A stretch of DNA of 64,000 nucleotides. Source: Adiantum capillus-veneris (lineage: Eukaryota > Streptophyta > Polypodiopsida > Polypodiales > Pteridaceae). Shown here piece after piece: positions 11,722-22,039 of this stretch. Position 1 is the first letter of the stretch, and every line of letters begins with the position of its first letter. The DNA lies in assembly GCA_014529385.2 (NCBI GenBank), contig CM043966.1, positions 92,176,587 to 92,240,586 of the forward strand. Reading direction: 5' to 3'. The notes below the pieces were generated by a model that made no database searches, was not told the DNA's origin, and saw only the letters and a program-made list of their open reading frames with translations. The position numbers and the translations under genes were made by a program.

Positions 11722-14700
11722 ATGGATGCTTCTCCGCGGAAAAGAAAAGGCAAGAACCTGGCAACGGAAGGTGCAATACCCTATGCACTTCTACCCAATT
11801 CACTAAAGCCAGTGGCCACCTGGATACCTGCAAACGTGCAATAGGCAGCAGCCTTTCAGATCTATCAAGGTTCATATGTGGATGAAAAAATAAATTTAGT
11901 GGATACAGTGATGATCCGCAAGGAGGCAGAAAATTACTTGAAAAGATCACCGCAAAGGTCATGGCTCAAAAAAGTTGGCTTATGGAACTTTGTATCACTA
12001 CCACCAGTAGGGATAGATTTCAAGAGGGTACAACACCTAATTGAGACTATCCAAGAAGATGGAACTTGCAGAGTGACAGACATGGATAATGAAGTGATGG
12101 AGATCCAGATCACCAAAGAAATCATCAAGGAGGCATTGAAATTGTCTGATCAAGGAGCCAACAAGAGAGAAAGAAGGAAAAACCTCACAATCTACTTGCA
12201 AAAGTCCAAACTACCATCTTTCGAACTCATAGCAAACCCGGAAGTAAGAGAACTGACACAGATCTATAGTCAGTGTTTGTTGAGCTACAACAAAAGACCG
12301 CCAAGATACACTACACCACACGGGAGCATCTCAACCACACTGACATGGGCTATGGGAATGACCCATGAGTTCTATATAGATCACACATCATATCTGTTTG
12401 AAGAAGTGACAAAGCTAAGGTAGGACAAGCCAAATTACATTGCAGGAGGAGAAGTCCTCACCAGAATCATATACCAGGCCATAGGCGCGGCAGATCAGCT
12501 GCCACTTGCTCCCCATCAAAACGACTGGCTGGTGTTAAGAGAGAATATCGAAGACAGATCACAAAGGAAAGTACCGGACTCTATTAACACCATTGGAGGA
12601 AGCAGGATGGAAAGAGTAACAAGAAGTGCACTAGAAAATATGGAAGAAGAAAGAAGAGCTGAAGAGGAAGATGTCCGACTAAAGAAGCGGAAAGCGAAAA
12701 TGGAAAACAACACCAGGTTGCAGAAGATAGAAAAAATGGAAAGGATGCTAGAAGGATTTGTTCTAGAGAGATCTCTACGAGGCGATGTAGGCGCCACTTG
12801 GAAACCTTCTAGTAGCACTTACACACTGAGAACAAAGAATAAAAACAACCCAGCTTTTGAGTTGGACTGGTTCAAGAGGTACATCCAAGAAAGAAATGCT
12901 AGGGACGAACCAGAATTGCTACTAGAAGAGGAGGATCTCCAAACTTTGAGAGATCAATTGAGGCCAAATTCAAGAGATCAAGAAACACCACCGCCATCTC
13001 CAAGGCCAGAGACAGGTGAGAGGCAATCTACCCCACCTGCTGACTCTCCTTCGCATTCAGAAATCTCACATCGTGATGAGAGAGTTCATACACCACCCAG
13101 TGAAGAAGAAGAAGAAGAAAGAACAGATGGTCACCCAAACACTGGAACCATATCACAAATCGATAAAGACAAGCAAAAGGAGGTGGATCAGACAAAAGAT
13201 AAAGCTTCCTCCTCTCAAGAAATTGAGCTAGAAGCTACTATAGATGAAGGTTTGCAGTCAATGGAGACAATACTAAACCGAACAAGACTGCACAGTCAAT
13301 GGTTAGATGATCAGAACAGGTCCAACAAAATGAAGTTAGAAAAAACCCATCAAGAAGTTATGAGACTGCAGGAGCAAAGAGATGACACTGTAAAATTGAT
13401 CAGCATCAGAGATGTTGAGATCTTGGGGCTCAAAAGCACGGTAAATCTCCTCAAAGACAATTTACAAGAGTTTGAATATTTCAATGCCATTTGTGAAGAT
13501 ACAATCAACTTATTCCTTGAAGATGTCAGTGACAGAGATGCACACATCCATAAGTTGGAAAAAGAAAAGCAAGATGCGTTGGAGACAGTCAAAAGTTTGC
13601 AAGTCGTCATCGATGACTTACAAATTGAAGTCAAATATTTGAGGGCAGTAACAGATATACAAGCAAGGGAAATCGAACGAGCTAAGAATCAAAAAACGTC
13701 GCTACCAACAACACCGGTAGTCCACCCACAAGAAGAAGTGGCTGCACTGAAGAGGGAGTTGGAGTTGGAAAGAAAACAGAGCTTAATGATAGCCAAAAGT
13801 GCGCTTAGAACAGAGGATCAACTACAAAGGCAAATTTCAGACTTACAAAGTGAATAGCAAAAAGGACCATCTCCTGAGAGTGAAATGGAAAGCATTGTTT
13901 CCAAATCACTCAAGGAAGAAAATGAAAACTTGCACATCAGGGTAAAGCAGTTAGAGGAGTCTGCAGCTCAAAAAGAGATGGAATTTCAAGCTCTCCAAAT
14001 CAATAGTAGAACGATGGCTGCACAAATCGCAAGTCTTCAAACTGCAAGGCAACACCAAGGACAGGTACGAGTGCACCTGGAGCAAGCAACCACGGATTTG
14101 GCTGGACTCGCCGAAGTATATGGGGGTCAAGATGACTACGAGGGAGAATCAGATGATCAGGAAGCCCCAGATCCACAGACTGATCAAACTGGCTCCAAAG
14201 ACCAAGAAATAGACGAAGATTCAGTCACGAGATTGGAAGAGCAGAGGCTGGCCGAGCAAATGGAAACACAATCAGAGATGATATGGTACAAGGCAATGCA
14301 ACTAGAAAAGGAGATGCTACAAGGGCTCTCTAGATCAGGCAAAATAGCAGTAGAGCTACGAGAGGAATGGAATGCCCCTATGTTACCCTATGCTCTGCTG
14401 AAATACGAAACTCTAACACATCAACGGCAGCTCGCAAAAGAAGAACAAGTGCCAGTGTTTGAAGGAGAATTACAAGATCGGGAAAAGCAAAACAGAATAG
14501 TAGACAGCCAGCCAAAGTGGAGGTGTCAATGGCTCTTGGATCATCCTAATAACCTGATCCACTTAGTCAACACACCGCCTGAGCTGAGGAATGACAACTT
14601 TTTGCCCAACTCCCCGAACATACACCTACAACCAACATAAAGCACTAAAAAGCAGAAATCCGACATGGCTAAATTATCCAGTATTGCCAGGGCCTATAGA

Positions 14701-15112
14701 GGGAGAGAGAATATCCGGTTCTTACATGGTGAAAACCCTTCAGGGCGCCATTGCAGAATTCGGAGGCTCTCCCGACCTATCCTGCAAGATGCTATGTAGA
14801 ATAGCTCAAACCTTTTTGGCCTATCTCACAGTCTTCTTAGAAAGCTGGACTTCAGAGTATATGAATACCGAAAGAAGCATCTCAGAGCTGTCATATGATC
14901 TAAGTGGGCCACCTACAAAGCCAGTATTGTATGCCTATTTCAGACGGCTAATGTTTCTGCCAAGCTACCATCTCCAAACCTTTGAAGAAGCATTTTACAC
15001 AGGCTTCTTCATGTACCAGTCCAAAATTTTTGGCCCATTAATGGCAAGCGAGTCTATGCGATATGATGCGTTTCTACATCAAATCAACCAAGAAGGACGA
15101 CAACGACACTGA
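11722..15112 (+). pseudogene. Second retroelement ORF: coiled-coil protein of about 1,130 codons
   Basis: The frame starts at ATG 11722, just after a possible splice acceptor, and begins MDASPRKRKGKN, a basic patch. It runs in frame to 14640 through TAG codons near 11839, at 12421 and at 13855; each can be a former CAG. The last part (to TGA at 15110) is in another frame, so a frameshift lies near 14590-14640. The N-terminal third (about 11900-12430) is globular (KRSPQRSWLKKVGLWNF). The middle (12540-14050) is highly charged and heptad-like, a long coiled coil with acidic and proline-rich linkers. The C-terminal region (14650-15110) is globular and hydrophobic. I do not recognise the family. 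Its position between pol and the 3' LTR is that of an additional sense ORF. I see no signal peptide or envelope-like transmembrane pattern. Confidence 0.7.
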
Positions 15113-15146
15113 AGACAAAGACGATCATGTCATGGTAGACATGAAT

Positions 15147-15160
15147 TAGGAGGGGGGGAG
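15147..15160 (+). other. Polypurine tract of the 3' LTR
   Basis: TAGGAGGGGGGGAG lies immediately before the LTR start TGTTGGAGCC, the expected plus-strand primer site. Confidence 0.8.
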
Positions 15161-15653
15161 TGTTGGAGCCCCATTTGTCCAACTGTTGTAATGAGGCCAT
15201 CTTGTAAAGCATATCAAATTCCCATTTTATGTCAAAGACGTCTCATCATTTTGATCCATTCGTTTGGGTCATGTAAAGATTAATCAGTTAGTCAATACTC
15301 AGATTTGTTCCCACTTTGTAATAATGAGTAAGAGAACCCCATGTACATTTTTGAGCTAAGGTGACTAAAGTATAAAAGTCACCTTAGAAGCATTTTGGAA
15401 TAACATTGTTTTTTGAATATTAATCCTGTGTCGTACGAGTCTGAGAGAGAGAGAGAGAGAAAGAGAGAGAGTCTTATCCTCTTCGCTATGCGCTTCTCCC
15501 TCACCGGATTCACGATGTGACTACCACATCGCGGTAGTCTCTCCGAGAGCTACGCGCCCACGCCACGCATTCACATTTTTGAGCTGTTCGTGATCGATAC
15601 TTCCTTGAGCTTGTTTTGTTTGTAAGTAGCACAAACAGTGTCTGTTTTCAACA
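15161..15653 (+). mobile_element. 3' LTR, 493 bp
   Basis: It begins TGTTG and ends CAACA, a 5-bp inverted repeat at the LTR ends. It directly follows a polypurine tract. A TATA-like TATAAAAG lies near 15371 and a GA-rich run at 15442-15471, consistent with a U3 promoter and transcribed leader. The partner 5' LTR is outside the window, so ends and target duplication cannot be confirmed here. Confidence 0.75.
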
Positions 15654-16070
15654 ATCAAGTGCTTTATGGAATGAGAAAGAGATTAGCTACACATAGATAC
15701 TCATGAACTTAAGTTTCTCCCACTTTTGGATTATGACCTGTTAGTCTATCGCGACTGTATTCGAGATAACTAGGGTTCAAATTTGGTGAGATTAGACTTA
15801 TAGGTAAGTATATCCTAGTGAGAGGATGGTGCCTACAAGGTTTGATGTGATTCCGGGTTCATGGGAAGTGTAAACGGTGTTGTAAGCGGTTAGGGATTGA
15901 GTGGGTTGCATTCTACCAGGGTTAGTGATTGATGCATCATAAAAGTGCGTATGTGTAGATTGGTCTCAGCTTGACAAGCTAACGAGATTGCCTACGTGCA
16001 CCTACGGGTTAGTCGTGTCATCGGATGATAAGTATGTTGTCTATGTCGTGCTTGTGAGTATTAATAGGGG
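15654..16070. other. Unassigned sequence between two retroelements
   Basis: No ORF of note. It contains one half-palindrome (15743-15754) related to the four copies at 10.7-11.4 kb, so it may share ancestry with the upstream element or be an older copy into which that element inserted. Confidence 0.3.
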
Positions 16071-18850
16071 AGTAGTTAAGCCCTAAAACACTTGGTTGTG
16101 CTAGCTTGCACTTCTTGGGATTCAATTGACCTCCTTCTTCATCTATCCTTTGAAAACATAGCTTTAACTTGGACAATTTTTTTGCCCTGGAACTATAGCA
16201 ACCAATATCATCCATAAACACTCTGATGAACTTACCCAAGTATGTACCGAACACCTTGTTCATCCAATCTTGAAATGTCGCATACTCATTCACCAGTCCA
16301 AAAGGCATCCTGCAGTAGAAAAAGCAACCCCATGGAGGAATAAAGGTAGTGTTTAACTGGTTCTCCAAAGCAATACCAATGTGAAAATATCCTGGAAAAC
16401 CATCCATAACGGAATAGCGTTCATGTCCGGCAACCTGGTTTAAAATCTCATCTTGAAATGGCAGGGGGTAATGGTTTCGCTTGGTTGCAGCATTCAAAGG
16501 CTTATAATCTACACATACTCGCCATTTTCCATTTTTCTACGGGGTAATGACAACACGAGAGACCCACTCAGACTCCTTTACTGGATATATAATACCTGCC
16601 TCGAGCATTTTATTGATCTCCTGCCATAGAGATTCCTTTTGAATATCTCCCAACCTCCTGAGCTTCTGTGCTTTTGGCCTGTATCCTTCTTTAAGTAGAA
16701 TCTGATGCTCCACTCCTTTAGCTCCCCTCAGATCCTTATACTCTGCTGCAAATAAGTCAGGGTAGGATGCACATAGGTTCATATAGCCTTCCTTGTCCTG
16801 CTTTGTTAAATCTGTACCTAGCATATCTTCCACCTCTTTAGCCTGTAGACTACAAACAAGAACTTGCATACCTCTCCTTACAGTGGTAGACTCTACTGTG
16901 ACTCCGAATAAATCCATATCCAACTTCAATAAATCATCATCACTCTCTTGCTCTTGACACTGGTCAACCCTTCATCATAAGTAGACTCCGTTTCATACTC
17001 AAATCTCGATTATCTCCACCAGCTGAGGGATGAAAACGACTTTCCTTGGTCTTTAGGTCCAACGCAATTTGTCCTCCATTTTCCTGATTCGGTAAGGTAA
17101 ACACCCTGGCCTCCCAATCTTGCTTGGCTCCAATTGCCAACAACCATGGCCTCCCCAATATAATTGGATAAGCATTTTCTCCTGCTTTCATGACAAAAAA
17201 ATCAATTAAGCATTCAATTCCCATAACCTTTACCTTCACATCCTGTGCCACTCCTAAACAACGAGCTTTGGCTTGATTAGCCATCCTCATTCGCACAATG
17301 GACCTGACAACAGCTTTAATGCCAATAGCCCTCATAGCAAATTCAGTAATAACACAAACTTGGGCACCACCATCGATGTAGGATTGAACCTGTTTCTTCT
17401 TCTCAAGCAAAACATCCACCACCGGAAGCACATCGGTCGGACTCCCCACCTTTAAGGCTAGATTTTGGACCGCATGCACATCTCCTCCCACTCGAGGAAG
17501 CCTCGTACTAACACTAGTTGACGACTGCCTTCTTAACTTAGGGTTTAATGCAAGCAACTGCCCAAAAGTGATGTTAGCCTTTTGATTTTGAACATCTCTT
17601 ACCAAATCATACTCGGAATTACCGCATCCCAATTGAAAATCCTTTTCGGTAATTCTTCATCTTTGCCTTCTTCTGCTTGGCTCTGGCTACTCTCTACCTT
17701 CATTTACCTTTTCTTTCCCCTTCTTTGCTCTAGTTTCATGCTCCGTCTTAGTCTGTCTTTCACCTCGTGCTCTTCTGTTGGCCATAATGTCAACCTCCTC
17801 CCTGTCAATACCAATAATGTTAACACTTTGTATTTCATCATTACCTGATGGAGCCACCTGTGCTTGGTTTTCAACCTCCTGCTTCCCTCTTTGGCCATTA
17901 AACTATGCCTGACCCCTGCCTCCACCAAACAGAGGATACATGACGCCCCTTTCCCTTGGTGGGTGAGGACAATCTGGAGCATAGTGGCCTTCCTCTCCGC
18001 AATTGTAACACCTGCCAAGAAATTGCCTAGCTCTGCCTCTTCCTGTCCTTGCTTGACCTCTGTCCATAACACATAAACGTAACTCTTGCATTTTTTCAGA
18101 CAAATCTTGAGCTGTACGTACCCATTGTTGAGGAACGGTTGCTACCCCTCGATTGGGATAATTCTCCGTTTGGACTTCTTCTCTCGGACTCGAGGTTGGA
18201 TTGGGAACCATCACCTCATACGCCAACACACCTTGCTCAATCTTCTTCTTTATTTTCCGGCTCTTAGACTGCGCAATAGCAACATCCCCATTGTAATTCT
18301 CCGAGCCCTCGAAATCTACCTTTTCATGAACTTTGGGATGGAAACAAGACATAAAATTTTCCAATTTAAAATACTCACCACCATTGAGCAACTTCATGGC
18401 CACTGCAAAGTCCCTCCAGCACTCTTCGAAGTGGGCGAGGAAGACGCTAAATTCCTCGTTCACGTCTCGCTTCAAATTTTTCAATCTTGCATCCAAGTCG
18501 ATAGGAGATACCTCTTTTCAAAAATCTTGTAGAAAACGGGCCCGCAACGTTGGCCACATAATTCTTGGCTCTCCCTCCAAAGCATAGAACCATCTCTTTG
18601 CTTTTCCCCGCATCAACAAGTGGATCGTTTGCATTTTGCTATCTTCATTCGGCATATGCAGTGACATCATATACAACTCGAAATTGGCCATCCACTCTTC
18701 CGAATCTCCTTCTCCAGCGAACTGGTCCATAACTATGTGTTGCCATCTCTCCTTGATGGAAATAACTGTCTTTGATCAACACCAACGAGAAATCAACGGC
18801 TCCTCAGTGGGGGTACCTAAAGATTCATAGGGGGAATAGGGAACACACCC
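16070..18850 (-). pseudogene. Truncated Ty3/gypsy element: gag, protease and part of RT
   Basis: Read right to left. gag begins near 18790 (DQFAGEGDSEEWMANFELY) with a capsid pattern. A canonical zinc knuckle CYNCGEEGHYAPDCP lies near 17985. The protease near 17340 reads YIDGGAQVCVI, then IILGRPWLL; the active site is Asp-Gly-Gly rather than Asp-Ser/Thr-Gly. RT blocks run from 16929 to about 16080, with WRVCVDYKPLNAATKR, YSVMDGFPGYFHIGI and FMDD in place of YxDD. RT stops abruptly after KCKLAQP near 16080; the rest of pol is missing. In-frame stops occur near 18518, at 17903, near 17690 and 17660, and at 16537, and a frameshift lies near 16965. Confidence 0.85.
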
Positions 18851-19655
18851 AACACACCAAATGTTTGCCTCTCTATAGACCAAGGATTCCACAGCACCCC
18901 TAACCTCTCAAATAACACCTTCAAATTGGCTAATTTGCACTAACAACTCCACTTTAGCACACATAACAACTATCTCATACCTTGCAAAAACACCTTGCAG
19001 CACAAATGCACCCACTCTACTCAACTCACCCTTTTCAACTCACAAAATACCCCGATTCTACCCTCTTGGTAACAACCTTCCGCAAGCACCGGCCAATACA
19101 CAAAGAGCGAGAGAAAAGGAGGGGAATGGGGAGAAGCAACGCAAGAAATAGGGGCAAATATGTGGTATTATTGCATAGGGGAATAGTACAATCAAGTATG
19201 CAGCTTAAATGGCAAGCTTAGCACTACAAAGGCTTGCAAATTTCAATCACACTCTCAGGCAAAAAAGCCCTCAAATTTTCACATTTACATCCTTTTATAG
19301 GGGTGTCTCTAGGAGGTTTAACAAAGAAATAATGGGTGAGCTTCTCCTCTCGTGGCCTTCACTTAGAGATTTCTTTGGAATTTGTTTGCATTACTTGCAC
19401 CCGGCATAGTTCATTTTTGGAAACAATTGCATGGTGTACACATCTTGACTCCTTGTCCACTCAATTTGGCCGTCGACTTGCTCCTCTTGGGGCCTTTGAA
19501 TTCTCTCTCTTGCTTTGGCTTGATCTCTATTCTCCACTTCCCCTTGCTAGATCTTTGGGCATTCTCTGCCTTGCCTTCCCTTCACTGCGGGATCAACTTA
19601 TTCCATGAGGGGGGGAGGCAATAGCGAGGTCGCTATTGCCCTCCCTCGCTCCTTC
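18851..19655 (-). mobile_element. Probable 5' LTR and leader of the minus-strand gypsy element
   Basis: On the minus strand a strong TATAAAAGG lies near 19295, about 450 bases before gag. The segment could run from a TG near 19653 to a CA near 18852, followed by TTTGGTGTGTTGGG, where a primer-binding site should begin with TGG. I could not match that site to a specific tRNA. Boundaries are inferred from position only, because the 3' LTR was lost with the rest of pol. Confidence 0.4.
19617..19640. repeat. Perfect short inverted repeat
   Basis: GGCAATAGCGA and TCGCTATTGCC are separated by only two G residues. The purine run on the left (GAGGGGGGGAGG) and the CCCTCCC on the right extend the stem imperfectly. 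Confidence 0.8.
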
Positions 19656-21460
19656 AAAAATTTGGGGCCCTAACGAGCCGTGGGACTCACCGCTTGTTGG
19701 TTGCCATGTCATCACTGTCAAACGACCCCCGCTTCATCCCCACATGGGCGCGCGCCCCTGGCGCCACCTCACTTTGCCAAAACCACCACCGACCGCCCTG
19801 CATAGCGCCCAGTAGGGCCACCGCCCGTGCGACATAGCCAACGAGGAGGGAGCTCCCCTCTCTCTATCCTCTGCATTCAACTAAGGGCTCACAGCCCTGT
19901 ACTTATACCGGGACCCCCAAGCCTGTGACTGCGCATACAGGATAACCTTCCTGTCACATGGCAGCTGTGGGGAGTACCCCCTCTTTGAAAGGCTTCCAAG
20001 GCCATATTAAAAATGCCCATTCTCATTATTTTCTTACTCACTTCATAAAACCTGCCATTTTCTAATGAGAAACCCAATGACCAGAGTAAAAACTTCACCC
20101 AATCACCTCGCTCGTTGGCTTTAATTCTCTCCGTGGTCGTTGAATTCAACTTTCCTGGGTCTGCGATCAAATGCGACCAAAAACTTGAAAAATCATCTGC
20201 ACACCCATTATCTTCATAAGCCCTAGGTTTTCCTGAGCCATAACTCGGTGCCTGAAGCTAGGAATCATGTCCGTGACTTTGTGATAACTCCACATGATGT
20301 ACACTATCATAGAGAACTTTGGGAAGGCCCAAAAGATGCCAGATGGAAAATCAACTAATGCGGCCAAGTGGGCTCAGACCAGGCTCCCGAAAAAAATTCA
20401 ACTGGCCATAAAATACAAACCATAGCTTTGATCCTTAATCTGAAAAGACGAGTAGGCTCCATAAATTGAGCTCTACACACCTGTACCTCGACTTCCACTT
20501 GGACCACCCATCCCCAGTTGCCCTGTCCGGCAAAAATCTGCAATTCATTGAAACTTCAACCTTCAACAACTTGGGCTCTGTAGCTCGGTTTGATGAGCCA
20601 TCTCGATCTGCTCCTTCAACACTTTAAGCTCTACATTCCTGGACCCAAAAGATGCACTATTCATCTCCTTCATCTGCTACCCAAATTAGCCCCTCATGGA
20701 GACTTCCTTGGCCTATAAGCCGCATCACGCATACAACTCCGCTGCTACCTGTCATCCCGTGATTTTACTAGCTCCTCCAGCCCTTTGCCATGCTTCTACT
20801 TGCCCTCACATATCTACCCATGCCACCTTCTAGAGTCGACACACTTTGGCTGCAGCAACGGGCTTGACATACCTAACACCTAGTAGCTCAAACAAAAGAA
20901 AGAAGAACTCCAAAAGATATGAGAAGCACACACAATAGGGAAATGGTTAGTTTATCGAGAAGGTAAAGCCATTTTCAAGGAGTTTTGAACTCCCAAACCG
21001 GCTTCGACTCACCTACCCATTCTCTTAGGTTCTGCTCATTTCATCTTATCTTCCCTTTATCACAGCTCGCTAGACCCTTACTCCTTAATTGATATGTATC
21101 CAACACCCGGTTTGGTCCACCCTTCAAAAATACCCATAGCACGTGCATTCAAGAGGTATTCAATAAAATCCCTATATACACACCTCATCATGAATTAAAA
21201 GACCCATCTTCCTTCATAAAATTGTAACTTTTTTTCAATTTTCCATTTTTAAACCCCTCTTGTACATGTAATTTTGTAACTCTTTGGTATATAGAAAACC
21301 CCTCCGGGTGAGCTCACATGCTACACTTACATACTTTTAGGTGGAGCCTTTGCAATCCAGCAAACCCTTTGTAATGTTTTTTTTTCAATCCCACATGTCA
21401 TGTGTGACCTTCATGGATGATAATTAAATCTACTTGTCTATATATAACTACCTATCATAG
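19656..21460. other. Anonymous sequence, no gene seen
   Basis: GC-rich near 19740-19860, then mixed. On the minus strand a TATA-like GTATAAGTAC near 19903 sits upstream of the gypsy leader and could be an older promoter. No ORF here resembles a known protein. Confidence 0.35.
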
Positions 21461-21768
21461 ATGTCATAATGAGCAGAATGCATAATCATTGTGAATGCCA
21501 AATGGATGCCAACACAAACATGGAAATGGCAATGCTAAAAAGTTTCAACTACGATGTTTATCCTAAAGGTTATGTATGTGCTCCTAGAACTAGAATTAAA
21601 GATCATGCACAGAGGTTCTTACATCAACCATCAACTACATCAACTTCCAAATCTCTGGTTTATTTGACTCACTCTTCAATGTCAAAGATGAGTATATAAA
21701 CCCCTAAAATAAATAGAGCTCCCTTGTGAGAGAAGAGTATTAAGAAGAAGCGACTAGTATTTTTTGAT

Positions 21769-22038
21769 GTGAACTACGTGCTTGAAGAAGACATTCATAG
21801 ACCATATAACTTTATGCAGGTCAACAATAAAGATGCTCATCTGGGCCATCCAAATTTGATGGACCAAATGAGCATCTTTATATATGAAAATCTGTATGGC
21901 AATAATATACGCGATAATATGTGCAGTAATATGCATGGTAATTTGTGTGGTAATATGCGCAAAAATATACGAGGTAATAATCACGGTAATAATCGTGACT
22001 ATATTACCACTCCTATTACTGCATATATTGTTTGTTAA
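21769..22038 (+). CDS. Small ORF with tetrapeptide repeats (doubtful gene)
   Basis: This 89-codon ORF contains a hairpin-encoded segment and then eight tandem tetrapeptides of the form G-N-x-[RHC] (NNIR, DNMC, SNMH, GNLC, GNMR, KNIR, GNNH, GNNR) from the 12-bp minisatellite at 21901-21996. Because 12 is divisible by three, the array is open in any frame that lacks a stop, so coding is not demonstrated. I know no family like it. Confidence 0.2.
   Translation: MNYVLEEDIHRPYNFMQVNNKDAHLGHPNLMDQMSIFIYENLYGNNIRDNMCSNMHGNLCGNMRKNIRGNNHGNNRDYITTPITAYIVC
21828..21880. repeat. 53-bp hairpin (near-perfect palindrome)
   Basis: Arms TAAAGATGCTCATCTGG (21828-21844) and CCAAATGAGCATCTTTA (21864-21880) pair with one mismatch, and the centre (CCATCCAAATTTGATGG) is itself nearly palindromic. 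Confidence 0.8.
21901..21996. repeat. 12-bp minisatellite, 8 units
   Basis: The unit consensus is about GGTAATATGCGC, eight tandem copies with point differences, directly after the 21.83-kb hairpin. Confidence 0.7.
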
Positions 22039-22039
22039 A

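Larger units (their letters stand above)
1..15653 (+). mobile_element. Giant Ty3/gypsy-like LTR retrotransposon, 5' end outside window
   Basis: The parts lie in one orientation: gag, PR, RT, RNase H, integrase, a second protease-like domain, a 3.5-kb spacer, a coiled-coil ORF, a polypurine tract and a 3' LTR. The 5' LTR and primer site would lie left of position 1. I join the gag-pol part (3-8162) to the downstream ORF and LTR because orientation is constant, no other LTR boundary appears between them, and an identical 14-base purine tract occurs after each coding block. The element would exceed 15.6 kb, large for the superfamily but comparable with Ogre-type elements. Alternatively, gag-pol belongs to one element ending near 9060 and the coiled-coil ORF plus LTR to another. 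All genes carry nonsense codons, so this copy is non-autonomous. Confidence 0.6.

Noticed and set aside
11722-15112. Envelope gene
   Set aside because: No signal peptide, no transmembrane segments, and a long charged coiled coil instead.
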